Positions 14,876 through 23,371 of a DNA stretch of 24,777 nucleotides are shown here, piece by piece. Under the pieces are notes generated by a model, which saw nothing but the letters and a program-made list of their open reading frames with translations, did no database searches and was not told the DNA's origin. This DNA is from an uncultured Mordavella sp. (GTDB taxonomy: Bacteria > Bacillota > Clostridia > Lachnospirales > Lachnospiraceae), in contig CABPCP010000044.1 of assembly GCA_902406105.1 (NCBI GenBank), forward strand, positions 1-24,777, given 5' to 3'. Positions within the stretch are counted from its first letter, which is position 1, and each line of letters begins with the position of its first letter. Both the position numbers and the translations under genes were made by a program.

Positions 14876-16291
14876 TTACTGCTTTTGCGGATCCAAAATA
14901 GACACAAGGAAGAGAACAACTGCTCCTACCAGACTGGAGAAAATTTCCCCCGGGACGGATCCGACCTCAACTCCCATAAATCCTGCCACAGCCGCCAAAA
15001 GGCCCGCAATCAGTCCTGCGATCGCTCCCCGCCTTGTCGCCCCTTTCCACATGACTCCAAAGAAGATCGGTACAAAAGCGCCGGACGTATACAGCGTAAT
15101 GGCATAGACCATTCCATTAATGATACCAGGAGAATACAGCGAATAAAGAACAGCGAAAAACCCTGCTGCCAGCGTAAAGATCCGAGTTGCCAAAAGCAGC
15201 TTTTTCTCCCGGTTCGTCTCCAGTTGCTTTGTAAACAATACTTCTACCACATCATTTGCGAAATGGGAAGCGGCGCCTGTCAATAAGGAATCAGAGGTAG
15301 ACAGGATTGCCGCTATGATTGCCGCGAATAATAGTCCAAACATCCAGTCCGGAAGATACAGAAGCATAACCTGCGCCAGCGCAGAACTGGAATCTCCGGC
15401 CTCAGCCATCTCAGGCAGACGAAGCCTGGCTATCATCCCGATCACTACAGGCGGCATACTCAAGATCGTTACCAGAACCGCCGCTATCCCGCAGGCAATA
15501 TTCGCTTCTTTTCGACTTTTCATTGAAAACATCCTCTGGAAAATATCTTGGCTGATCGCCCGGTTTAAAAGATTGGGAAGAACCAGCCACAACAGCGTGA
15601 TCATATTCAAAGGCGTAACTGCCGTCAGATAATCTTGGGGAAGTGTATCTGAAACCGTCTGCAATTCATTTAAAACCTGTCCGAATCCTCCATTTTGACG
15701 AAGACAGAAAATCATAGCGGTTGGAACTCCGATAAAAATAACGATCAATTGAAACGCATCCGTATAGGCAACCGCTTTAATCCCGCCAATTGTTGTAAGT
15801 ATTATGATAACGGCCATGAAGAAAACCGCCCAAGGAATCGGATTGTCAAATCCCATTGCCGTAATACTGGATACCAGAGCCGTTACATTCGACCCGGCCA
15901 CTCCCACTAAAGAAATAATCGATAAAATAGAACAAGTCACCCGCAAAAAACGGCTGTGATAACGCTCGTCCAGAAATTCCGTAACTGTCGTATAGCTGGT
16001 AAAATTCTTCATTTTGCTGCACATCAGCATCGCCATGCCAAGGGTGAGCAGTGGAGACAAGCCGTAAAGGAACATCATCACTCCCGTATCATAGGCATAA
16101 GAAGTCCGGCCTACCAACATTCCGCCGCCATACATGGTGGCCGCGATCGTAAGCGCAGAAACACCAATGGGAAGAGACTTCCCTCCCAGAAGATAATCAG
16201 ATACGGACCGATTATTTCTTCCAAAATAGATGCCTATGGCAAACAAGGCACACAAAAAGACAAGTAAAAATACGATATTCATCACAGGCAT
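14876..16291 (-). CDS. Sodium:solute symporter (SSS family)
   Basis: Inner-membrane sodium-coupled carrier of the SSS family (relatives include PutP and PanF), about 471 residues with thirteen predicted hydrophobic helices. The first segment and cytoplasmic loop GRNNRSVSDYLLGGKSLP are diagnostic. ATMYGGGMLVG and the later AAIIAAILSTSDSLLTGAAS correspond to the sodium-site helices. An ATG at 16297 has GGAG only 2 nt upstream; the in-frame ATG at 16291 has the same site 8 nt away and is preferred. It lies downstream of the PucR-type regulator on the same strand, with its own promoter and a nearby palindrome. I infer it may serve the neighbouring reductase module; the solute is unknown. Confidence 0.92.
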   Translation of the reverse strand: MPVMNIVFLLVFLCALFAIGIYFGRNNRSVSDYLLGGKSLPIGVSALTIAATMYGGGMLVGRTSYAYDTGVMMFLYGLSPLLTLGMAMLMCSKMKNFTSYTTVTEFLDERYHSRFLRVTCSILSIISLVGVAGSNVTALVSSITAMGFDNPIPWAVFFMAVIIILTTIGGIKAVAYTDAFQLIVIFIGVPTAMIFCLRQNGGFGQVLNELQTVSDTLPQDYLTAVTPLNMITLLWLVLPNLLNRAISQDIFQRMFSMKSRKEANIACGIAAVLVTILSMPPVVIGMIARLRLPEMAEAGDSSSALAQVMLLYLPDWMFGLLFAAIIAAILSTSDSLLTGAASHFANDVVEVLFTKQLETNREKKLLLATRIFTLAAGFFAVLYSLYSPGIINGMVYAITLYTSGAFVPIFFGVMWKGATRRGAIAGLIAGLLAAVAGFMGVEVGSVPGEIFSSLVGAVVLFLVSILDPQKQ

Positions 16292-16341
16292 AGTCATCTC
16301 TCCATTCGTTTAGATTCTTTATCCGCTTATAGATATTATCA

Positions 16342-16370
16342 ATCCTATCTGAATGTGATTTTTTTTACAA
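16342..16370 (-). promoter_or_regulatory. Promoter of the SSS symporter gene
   Basis: On the minus strand TTGTAA (16365-16370) and TAGGAT (16342-16347) are spaced by 17 nt. Both boxes deviate from consensus, which suits an activator-dependent promoter. Confidence 0.55.
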
Positions 16371-16402
16371 TGTTTAAAAATTCAACAATTTTCTGTTTTC
16401 TA

Positions 16403-16417
16403 TGTGTTCCGAACACA
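16403..16417. promoter_or_regulatory. Inverted repeat upstream of the SSS promoter, candidate PucR site
   Basis: TGTGTTC-C-GAACACA, 7-bp arms around one base, centred about 75 bp before the predicted symporter start. It overlaps ACAATCGTA (16415-16423), a 9-mer also found in the regulator/reductase intergenic region. Confidence 0.5.
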
Positions 16418-16434
16418 ATCGTAAGCTTCACCCC

Positions 16435-17868
16435 CTATTCTTCCTCACTTTCAGTACCCATATAAATCGTAAAATCTCTGATATTCAGATACGTAAAAAT
16501 GCGGATTGAAATCTGAAGTTTAGTAAACATTCTTGGATCGTTCAAATTCAGATTAAATCTCTCTTTTAAAGTTTCAATCCTGTGATATACCGTATTTCTG
16601 TGGACAAATAGTTTTTGCGCCGTCACCTGCAGATTCTCTCCGCTTAAAATATAAGCTGCCAGCGTATCCAAGAAACTGCTGCCGTTCTTCTGATCATATT
16701 CATAGATCTTCAGACAGGTAGGATGGCATAAAGAAGTAACCGGAACACCGCTGCCGCTGGCAATCTCCAGAAGGTGAGCGATCATATTATCTTCATATCT
16801 GGAAAGAACCATGTTTTTCTTTTTATTCTTTGAGATCGCAAGTGTTTTCTTACACTGTTCAAATGCTGTCTTTAGGTTCTCGTAGTCAAAAAAGCCGTAG
16901 CTTACGCCAGCCCGCAGTTTCTCTGCCGACAGATATTGAATAAGGCTGGGAAATTCTTCTTCCCGCAGTTCCTGATTCCATCCATATCCCAAGATCGCCA
17001 GATAATAGTTATCATAGGAGTAGATCTCCCTTCCAAGGATTGCGCTCAGCCGCTCTTTGACCATAGGTGAATAATTAGTACTCCGGTCCACCGCCAGAAG
17101 GTAATACTTCTCATTTTCCGGAAGGTTGAGCTGTTTTAATTTACAATGGATCTCTATTCCGTCGTCCAGCGTCCCCTGGAGCAATCCTCGCAGGAAGGCG
17201 CCCTCTCTTGTATCCGCTCCCTCTTGATCCTTATAAAATTGCGCCGCGTACAGTTCCATCAGAAATTTCATGTAGCGCAGATCCAGCGCATCGCAGAATT
17301 TATTTTCCATTTCTTCCACAATGATATAACCTGTGGTTACTCCCCCAAGTTCACAGCGCCCTACAAGACGGCGGCAGGGATTTGTATCATCCGCTCCCAA
17401 AAGAAAGATCTGGTCGTTATAAAGATTCCGTCCAAACCGGAGAGATGAGCTTTGGAAACGTCCCATCTTTTTCGTCGAGCTGGCCACGGTCTGGAAAGCC
17501 GGTCCTGCAAAACATACCGGATTCTCCATGACCATGTGGGCAATGCACACCTGCTCTTCCAACGTCTCTTCCTTCAAAACAGCATGACCCAAAAGCGTCA
17601 TGGAAGAGCTCCGGCGGTAATCGTTCATCAGAAGGCTTTCCGCCTCTTTATAAACTTTTGGAACCCGATTCTTATCTGCAAGCAGTACGCAGATCGAAGG
17701 ATCTTTTGGCGCCTTCAGATTCACGTCCCCAATGTATAGACAGTTGGGCCGGAGCGGCTTTTTCGGAATGAAATAATCAATCTGATGGATCTGGGTATTC
17801 CGATATCCATAGAATCCTTTCACATGATCTTTCAATACATTCAGATAAATCTCAGCAAGCAAAGCCAT
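16435..17868 (-). CDS. PucR-family transcriptional regulator
   Basis: A 477-residue regulator ending in the PucR-type helix-turn-helix: LDTLAAYILSGENLQVTAQ followed by KLFVHRNTVYHRIETLKERF (roughly residues 400-440). The middle contains a GGDEF-related regulatory region typical of the family. The N-terminal 300 residues show no domain I recognise and presumably sense a ligand. PucR proteins commonly activate catabolic genes for purines, amino acids or related nitrogen compounds. AGGAGGG is 7 nt before the ATG. It is divergent from the selenoprotein operon and precedes the symporter, so I infer it controls both. Palindromes in both promoters are candidate targets. Confidence 0.9.
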   Translation of the reverse strand: MALLAEIYLNVLKDHVKGFYGYRNTQIHQIDYFIPKKPLRPNCLYIGDVNLKAPKDPSICVLLADKNRVPKVYKEAESLLMNDYRRSSSMTLLGHAVLKEETLEEQVCIAHMVMENPVCFAGPAFQTVASSTKKMGRFQSSSLRFGRNLYNDQIFLLGADDTNPCRRLVGRCELGGVTTGYIIVEEMENKFCDALDLRYMKFLMELYAAQFYKDQEGADTREGAFLRGLLQGTLDDGIEIHCKLKQLNLPENEKYYLLAVDRSTNYSPMVKERLSAILGREIYSYDNYYLAILGYGWNQELREEEFPSLIQYLSAEKLRAGVSYGFFDYENLKTAFEQCKKTLAISKNKKKNMVLSRYEDNMIAHLLEIASGSGVPVTSLCHPTCLKIYEYDQKNGSSFLDTLAAYILSGENLQVTAQKLFVHRNTVYHRIETLKERFNLNLNDPRMFTKLQISIRIFTYLNIRDFTIYMGTESEEE

Positions 17869-17930
17869 TGTTCATCCCTCCTAGTCTTTTCTGATCTGCG
17901 TAGCATAACTGCTCTCATTTCACAGCATAA

Positions 17931-17959
17931 ACCATACCCGGTTTCCTTCCCCTTGTCAA
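17931..17959 (-). promoter_or_regulatory. Promoter of the PucR-type regulator
   Basis: On the minus strand TTGACA (17954-17959) and TATGGT (17931-17936) are separated by 17 nt. The strong -35 suggests constitutive expression of the regulator. Confidence 0.65.
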
Positions 17960-17976
17960 TATGGGGGAATATGTCA

Positions 17977-17992
17977 TTGTACAATCGTACAA
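17977..17992. promoter_or_regulatory. Inverted repeat in the divergent regulator/reductase region
   Basis: TTGTAC-AATC-GTACAA, 6-bp perfect arms around 4 nt. It is centred about 74 bp before the predicted start of the reductase operon and about 60 bp before that of the regulator. It contains ACAATCGTA, shared with the symporter promoter. Candidate binding site of the PucR-type regulator. Confidence 0.55.
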
Positions 17993-18023
17993 CCGATCCT
18001 CCTTGAGATTGTGTCCCCATACC

Positions 18024-18068
18024 TTGTGAAAAAAAAATCTGGCCGCTAGAATAATTGTGAACATGTTC
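18024..18068 (+). promoter_or_regulatory. Promoter of the selenoprotein reductase operon
   Basis: TTGTGA (18024-18029) and TAGAAT (18047-18052) with 17-nt spacing. A 10-bp palindrome GAACATGTTC (18059-18068) follows at the predicted start and may be a second regulator contact. Unlike the regulator promoter, the -35 is imperfect, in line with activation. Confidence 0.6.
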
Positions 18069-18108
18069 GTAGAAAAATGGTCACATTTAAGAAAGGACGG
18101 AGGGATAT

Positions 18109-19425
18109 ATGAAGTTAGAAATTGGCAATTTTTATGTCAAAGACATCCAGTTTGGCGAGGTTACTAAATTCGCCGACGGCATCCTGACAGTCAATAAAGA
18201 AGAAGCTATCCGGGCGCTGAACCCAGATCAAAAATTAAAGAATATCGAGCTTTATATTGCTCGTCCAGGTGAAAGTATCCGAATCTTACCCATCAAAGAA
18301 GTAGTAGCTCCACGGGCAAAGAAGGACGGACGTGCGGCTTTTCCTGGTTACACTGGGGAAATTGCTCCCTGCGGTGATGGAGTCTTATACGCACTTCAAA
18401 ATATGTCGGTTATGGCCGTTGGCAAATATGCGGGTTTCCCGGACGGAATGGTAGATATGGACGGCCCGGCCACAGAATTGACCCATTATTCTGAAATCAT
18501 CAACCTGGTCTTTGTGGCAGAAAATGTTGACCCGGAAGAAGAACGGGGCGATATCCATAAGACGAATGGAAACTATCGGCTGGGAGCGCATCTTCTGGCT
18601 GAATACCTTGCGAAAGCTGTGCTGGATCAGGCGCCTCAAGACTGGGAGCGTTACGAACTGACAGACGTATCTGACAAACGTCTTCCTAAAGTTGCCTTTG
18701 TTATGCAGGTGACTACAAGCTGGAGAAAAAATCTTGGATATGATAGTTTGTTCTATGGAAAAGACACCATCTATTTAGTCCCCACACTGGTTCATCCCAA
18801 TGAACTCCTGGATGGGTGTCTGACCAGCTGCAGCGTTCTCTACGGATCTGCCATCAATCATACCTACGATTATCAGAACTTTCCCATTTTAAAGGAACTT
18901 TATGCTGAACATGGGAAAAGCATCGATTTCGTCGGTGTCCTGTTTGACGTAAACGATACAGAATATGACATGAAGGAACGCGCCTCAATCCGTATCGCTA
19001 CCATGGCGGAAATGCTTGGCTGTCAGGGAGTTATCACTATGGAACACGGAGGCTGCGGCCATAGTGACGTGGATTTCTTCCTGACCATCGCTAAATTGGA
19101 AGAAAAGGGAATCAAAACTGTCGGCGTTTGTATTGAGGGGCCCGGAAGAGATGGCGTATCCCAGACAAAAGCCATTCTGGATCCCAAGGCTGATGCCATC
19201 GTTTCCACAGGAGACAATACCGCTCTTATCGAGCTGCCTCCTATGGATCAAGTAATCGGTTATATCGACACTATCAACCGGGACGCTTATCCGGGAACCT
19301 GGGCAGACGATCCTCTTCTTGGTCCGTCCCTGCGCAGTGACGGCTCTCTTATCGTTGAAACTCATTTGATCTGCGGACACGACGGCGAATCCGGGTGGTC
19401 TCACAAAACCTGTAAAAGTTACTAA
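18109..19425 (+). CDS. Glycine/sarcosine/betaine reductase component B-like proprotein (GrdE-like)
   Basis: In glycine, sarcosine and betaine reductases the GrdE/G/I proprotein self-cleaves at a cysteine to give two subunits, one with a pyruvoyl group that binds the amine substrate. This 438-residue protein matches the family in length. It contains VPTLVHPNELLDG (224-236), Cys237 and Cys241 in GCLTSCSVL, HTYDYQNFPI, then FVGVLFDVND, the GRDGVSQTKA region and the C-terminal LIELPPMDQVIG. Cys241 is the best candidate for the pyruvoyl precursor, since characterised GrdE proteins cleave at about this position. GGAGGG precedes the ATG by about 5 nt. It is first in the operon and 36 nt before the selenoprotein partner. 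It appears to be a divergent paralogue; the substrate is unknown. Confidence 0.88.
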   Translation: MKLEIGNFYVKDIQFGEVTKFADGILTVNKEEAIRALNPDQKLKNIELYIARPGESIRILPIKEVVAPRAKKDGRAAFPGYTGEIAPCGDGVLYALQNMSVMAVGKYAGFPDGMVDMDGPATELTHYSEIINLVFVAENVDPEEERGDIHKTNGNYRLGAHLLAEYLAKAVLDQAPQDWERYELTDVSDKRLPKVAFVMQVTTSWRKNLGYDSLFYGKDTIYLVPTLVHPNELLDGCLTSCSVLYGSAINHTYDYQNFPILKELYAEHGKSIDFVGVLFDVNDTEYDMKERASIRIATMAEMLGCQGVITMEHGGCGHSDVDFFLTIAKLEEKGIKTVGVCIEGPGRDGVSQTKAILDPKADAIVSTGDNTALIELPPMDQVIGYIDTINRDAYPGTWADDPLLGPSLRSDGSLIVETHLICGHDGESGWSHKTCKSY

Positions 19426-19461
19426 AATAAATCCGTGTTTTCTGGAAAGGAGGAATTCAAA

Positions 19462-20769
19462 GTGAAAAAAGTAATCCTGTATCTCAACCAGTTCTTTGGT
19501 GGAATTGGCGGGGAAGACGCGGCTGACTATAAAGTTTCCCTGCTCGATGGTACTGTGGGACCTGGCGCTGCTCTTCAGGCACAGATAAAAGGCGGCCAGA
19601 TCACACATACCATCATCTGCGGCGACAACTATATGAACAGCCATACCAGCGAGGCTTTGGAGGAATTGAAATCCCTGCTTGACGGCATCGAATTTGATCT
19701 TTTCATTACAGGTCCCGCATTTATGGCCGGCCGTTATGGCGTTGCCTGCGCTACTGTATGCCAGTTTGTAAAAAATCATTATCAGGTGCCTGCCATCACT
19801 TCCATGCATGAGGAAAATCCCGGAAAGGATATGTTTCCTCTGGATATGTATGTACTTCAGGGGACTGATAAAGCGGCAGGTATGCGCCGGGATCTGGCAA
19901 AGATTGCTGCTCTGACTAATAAATTTCTCAATAATGAGCCAATTCTTTGGGCAGAAGAAGAAGGATATTTCCCCCGCGGTATCCGTAAATACGTCGTTCT
20001 CCCCAAGGAGCAGACTGCGGCCAAGCGGGCCATTGATATGCTCAAAAAGAAACTGAACGGGGAGCCCTTCGAGACAGAACTTCCTATCTCCAGTGAAGAC
20101 CATGTTCCTATTGCGGCTCCAGTCAAAGATCTAAGCCATGCGCGGATCGCTTTTGTTACCACCGGCGGCCTGGTTCCCCATGACAATCCGGACAGTATCC
20201 CCGGCGCTTCTTCTACACGTTTTGGACGGTATAAGATCGGAGATATAGATTCTCTTAAACCAGGGGAATGGATCTGTGTCCATGGCGGCCTGGATGCAGT
20301 ATATGCCAACGCAGACCCAGAAGTAATGGTTCCCTTAAGCGCATTAAAGCAGTTGCAGAAAGAAGGGAAATTCGGATATCTCCATCCTTACTTTTACAGT
20401 ACTACCGGTAATCACACTAACAAAAGCAATGCTGTACGGATGGCCAGAGAAATTACCGAGTTTCTAAAGGAGGACCATATTGACGCCGTCATCTTTGGCT
20501 CCGCATGAGGGACCTGTACTCGTTGCGGTGCAATGATGGTGAAAGAAATTGAAAAAACAGGAATCCCGGTAGTCCATGTGGTAAATATGGTGCCTGTGGC
20601 TAAAAGTATCGGCAGCAATCGGATTTTAAAGGCTTATTCCATACCCGCTCCTATGTGTGACCCGAATCTTCCTGCAAAGGATCAGGCACAGCAGAGATAT
20701 CATCTGATGGAAAAAGCATTGGAAGTTCTTGCCACAGATATCAAGACCCAAACTGTTTTTAGCGTATAG
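19462..20769 (+). CDS. GrdB-like selenoprotein, reductase component B subunit (TGA = selenocysteine)
   Basis: Selenocysteine subunit partner of the GrdE-like protein. Translation starts at GTG 19462 (AAAGGAGG 8 nt upstream) with the family start VKKVILYLNQFFGGIGGEDA. It continues in frame through TGA at 20506-20508 to TAG at 20769: 435 residues with Sec349, the usual GrdB length. The Sec lies in SAUGTCTRCGAMMVKEIE, the U-x-x-C redox motif of GrdB/F/H proteins. Sequence after TGA (GIPVVHVVNMVPVAKSIGSN) is clearly family-like and ends with a normal tail, so TGA is not a truncation. Earlier motifs include FITGPAFMAGRYGVACA and VTTGGLVPHDNPD. In known systems this subunit reductively cleaves the substrate C-N bond. 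Expression needs selA-selD and tRNA-Sec elsewhere in the genome. Confidence 0.93.
20506..20545 (+). promoter_or_regulatory. Probable bacterial SECIS element after the selenocysteine TGA
   Basis: Directly after TGA, TGTAC (20515-20519) pairs with GTGCA (20528-20532) around an 8-nt loop TCGTTGCG containing G and U residues. ACC below may pair with GGT across an internal loop. Size and distance fit bacterial SECIS hairpins, which are poorly conserved in sequence. The fold was judged by eye. Confidence 0.5.
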
Positions 20770-20795
20770 TTATCAAAATAAAGGAGGCAGAATCT

Positions 20796-22061
20796 ATGAA
20801 AACAAAAATCACCCCCATGCAATGGCTGCTCATCCTATGCTGCTCAATCTCGTGGGCCGGCATCATGAATACCGGCTGGCTGGCTACATCCTATTACAGC
20901 CTGGTCCAGGGAGCTTTAGGATTGAGTGATAATACACTTGGTACCATCATCTCTCTGATGGGCGTAGCCGGTATATGCGGATACATATTTGCCGGTCCTC
21001 TGATCGACAAAATTGGATCTAAAATCTCTATTACGATTGGAATCATAACGGTTTCCGCTGTTACTTTAATCCTACTGTTTTCTCCAGCGCCTGATTCAAT
21101 TGCGGTCGTATGTTGTGTGGCCATGCGTTTCTTCGGATGCTTCTACACGACTGCCACTATGCGTTATGTAGCGGCGATCACAGAAATCGGCGCTCAGGGA
21201 CGTTCCCTCGGCTACTTTTATGCGTTTATGGGAGGAGTCAGCCTGCTGCAGGGCACCATCGTCTCAAATATCATTAATTCTTCCAGCGCTTCCAGTGGAC
21301 TGAACGCTCTTTTGGCCATCAGTATCACAGAAATGATCATCTGTCTGCTGATCATTATCTTTGGTGATAAGAGAAATCCGTTTCTTCCTTCTAAGGCTCC
21401 CGCCGCGGCGGCTGAATCCACAAAGACAGAAGAACCTCCTTTCCTGCAGACTTTAGGCGTAGCCCTCAAAAGCAGACGTTTATGGTTCTTGGGAGTTGTG
21501 TCTTTCACAACGGTATGTGTCCAGACACTGGTTACCTATGTTCAGCCCCTGTTTACCTCTCAGTTTGGAGTATCTACTGGAAACGCCACACTGATCGCCA
21601 CCTGGGTCAATCAGGGAACTCTTTTGGTCTTTGGCGCCATCACCGGAATCCTGGTAGACAAACTGGGAAGCACTTCAAGGGTTATCGCTCTCAGTCTGGT
21701 CTCCTTCTTGGTATCTTGCATCCTGGTACTGGTTTCTCCATGGAGTCCGAGTTACGTCGCAATTCCAATTATCGGTCTCTTCCTGATTCGTATCTGCGAC
21801 AGCATCACCAAGCCAGGACGTCAGTCCATGATCTCAGAAGTCGGCCTGCCTGACAATTTCCGCGGCTGTGTTGTTGCCTTTGTGAACCTGGTCATGGCAA
21901 TTCCGCCGATCATCCTTGGGAGACTGTTTGGCTCCATCCTGACCAGATACGCTGGTGTTGACACTGGTTACCGAATCATCTATGTAATCTTTATCGGCAT
22001 CGCCATCATCGGTTTCCTCGGCTTATGGGGATTCGTACGCTCGAAAAAGGAGGCGGCATAA
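20796..22061 (+). CDS. MFS transporter, oxalate/formate-antiporter-like
   Basis: Inner-membrane major facilitator carrier: 421 residues, twelve hydrophobic helices in two halves joined by a charged loop near residue 200 (PAAAAESTKTEEPP). The loop-2/3 motif GPLIDKIGSK (near 68) and its second-half copy GILVDKLGSTSR are the MFS signature. The overall pattern resembles OFA/MCT-like carriers of organic anions. AAAGGAGG is about 9 nt before the ATG, 26 nt after the selenoprotein stop. It is expected to import the operon's substrate or export its product; which cannot be told. Confidence 0.9.
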   Translation: MKTKITPMQWLLILCCSISWAGIMNTGWLATSYYSLVQGALGLSDNTLGTIISLMGVAGICGYIFAGPLIDKIGSKISITIGIITVSAVTLILLFSPAPDSIAVVCCVAMRFFGCFYTTATMRYVAAITEIGAQGRSLGYFYAFMGGVSLLQGTIVSNIINSSSASSGLNALLAISITEMIICLLIIIFGDKRNPFLPSKAPAAAAESTKTEEPPFLQTLGVALKSRRLWFLGVVSFTTVCVQTLVTYVQPLFTSQFGVSTGNATLIATWVNQGTLLVFGAITGILVDKLGSTSRVIALSLVSFLVSCILVLVSPWSPSYVAIPIIGLFLIRICDSITKPGRQSMISEVGLPDNFRGCVVAFVNLVMAIPPIILGRLFGSILTRYAGVDTGYRIIYVIFIGIAIIGFLGLWGFVRSKKEAA

Positions 22062-22062
22062 A

Positions 22063-23235
22063 ATGTATGTATTAAGAAACTGTCATCTGATTCCAGAGTT
22101 GACGGAAGGAACCTCTCTGACAGAGGCGGATCTCCTCATTGACGGAGCTTACATCAAGGAAATCGCTCCTTGCGGAACCGCATTTGAAAGTCTGGAAAAA
22201 GAAATCGATATGGAACATATGACTGTCATGCCTGGTTTGATCGATGCGCATGTGCATCTGCGGATGATGGGAGGCGGTATGCAAGCTTCTCAAGACGACA
22301 TTCCGGCAGTGACCCTGGACGAACTTCGGTTCGCCCAGTGGTTGCTGGACAATGGATACACAACTGTGCGGGATGTGGGAGACAACAAAGCCTGCCCTTC
22401 CATTGCTCTTAGAGACTATATCGATGCCGGGAAAATCCAGGGCCCCCGCCTTTTCTGCTCTGGTCCAACTTTAACGCCCAGCGACAGAGGTATGCAGAAA
22501 CCTTACAGCAGCGGCCATCACTATAAGGTTGACTCTCCTATGGAGATGCGCCATTATGCCAGGCATAATCTCATGATGGGCGCCGACTTTATCAAACTCT
22601 ATGGAACCAGCTCTGCGATCGCCCGCCGCGGCGGGACCCCCGGATCCCAGATCATGGCGGTTGATGAGATGGAGGCAGCGGTGGAGGTCGCCACACGAAA
22701 AAACACTTATTGCGCCATCCACTGCCATGGCGGCGAGGCTTGTGAGAACGCTGCCCGTGTTGGTGTGCGTACCATTGAACATGCTACTTTTATCGAACCA
22801 GAAACATTAAAATATCTGGAGACACGAAAAGCAGAAGGCCATGGCATTGTTATAACAATTTCTGTGGTAAAAGATAATTCCTGGGGAACAATCCCTGACT
22901 CTGTCTACCAAGGAGCCGTCAGGCATCTAAAGGGGGCGGATCAGTACGACATCCTGATCGGATGGGGTACCGACACTTCCTGGGATTTCTATCAGAAACA
23001 TCCTTACCGGGAATTCGAAATGCGGAAAAATGATCTGGGCTTTTCCAACATCAACATCCTGAAACAGGCCACCATCAATACAGCAGTCCTGATCAACCAG
23101 GGCGAAAAAATCGGTTCTGTAAAGGCCGGAAAATACGCCGATCTGATCGCGGTCAACGGAGATCCTGCGGCAGATATTACTGCAATGTATCACAAGCCGA
23201 TTCACGTGATCAAAGAAGGACAACTGATTCGCTGA
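22063..23235 (+). CDS. Amidohydrolase, imidazolonepropionase/Xaa-Pro dipeptidase-like
   Basis: Metal-dependent hydrolase of 390 residues from the amidohydrolase superfamily, in the group with HutI-like proteins and prolidase-like enzymes. The binuclear metal set is complete: His63 and His65 in GLIDAHVHL, Lys178 in ADFIKLYG (expected to be carboxylated), His220 in AIHCHG, His240 in TIEHATF and Asp304 in GWGTDTS. The C-terminal GKYADLIAVNGDP strand is typical. Such enzymes cleave cyclic or linear amide bonds, including dipeptides and N-acyl amino acids. Its ATG is one base after the transporter stop, with AAGGAGG inside that gene, so translation is coupled. It may release the compound that the Grd-like pair reduces. 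Confidence 0.88.
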   Translation: MYVLRNCHLIPELTEGTSLTEADLLIDGAYIKEIAPCGTAFESLEKEIDMEHMTVMPGLIDAHVHLRMMGGGMQASQDDIPAVTLDELRFAQWLLDNGYTTVRDVGDNKACPSIALRDYIDAGKIQGPRLFCSGPTLTPSDRGMQKPYSSGHHYKVDSPMEMRHYARHNLMMGADFIKLYGTSSAIARRGGTPGSQIMAVDEMEAAVEVATRKNTYCAIHCHGGEACENAARVGVRTIEHATFIEPETLKYLETRKAEGHGIVITISVVKDNSWGTIPDSVYQGAVRHLKGADQYDILIGWGTDTSWDFYQKHPYREFEMRKNDLGFSNINILKQATINTAVLINQGEKIGSVKAGKYADLIAVNGDPAADITAMYHKPIHVIKEGQLIR

Positions 23236-23298
23236 GATTGATTATGGAACTTACAAGATTATCAAAGATCTTAATCAAAAATTCCATACTGGCCAGCT

Positions 23299-23346
23299 AA
23301 AAACGGGTGTCATACCTAAGACCTATTCTCATGGTATGACACCCGT
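23299..23346 (-). terminator. Intrinsic terminator between convergent amidohydrolase and alaA
   Basis: A perfect 14-bp stem, ACGGGTGTCATACC/GGTATGACACCCGT, with a 16-nt loop. On the minus strand it is followed by TTTTT, so it terminates alaA well. On the plus strand the tail TCTAAC is poor in T, so it probably stops the amidohydrolase operon less efficiently. Confidence 0.8.
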
Positions 23347-23371
23347 TCTAACATTCGGTTCTGCCGCCAAG

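Noticed and set aside
18001..18108. A riboswitch in the leader of the reductase operon
   Set aside because: The leader is only about 50 nt after the predicted start, and I see no known aptamer motif such as the glycine riboswitch core.
18985..20103. A 372-codon open frame on the minus strand opposite the GrdE/GrdB-like genes
   Set aside because: It is antisense to two clearly conserved genes, crosses their junction, and its translation shows no recognisable family or ribosome binding site.
20533..20769. A separate 78-codon gene after the GrdB-like ORF
   Set aside because: It is in frame with the upstream ORF and aligns with the GrdB tail after selenocysteine, so it is part of the same gene.
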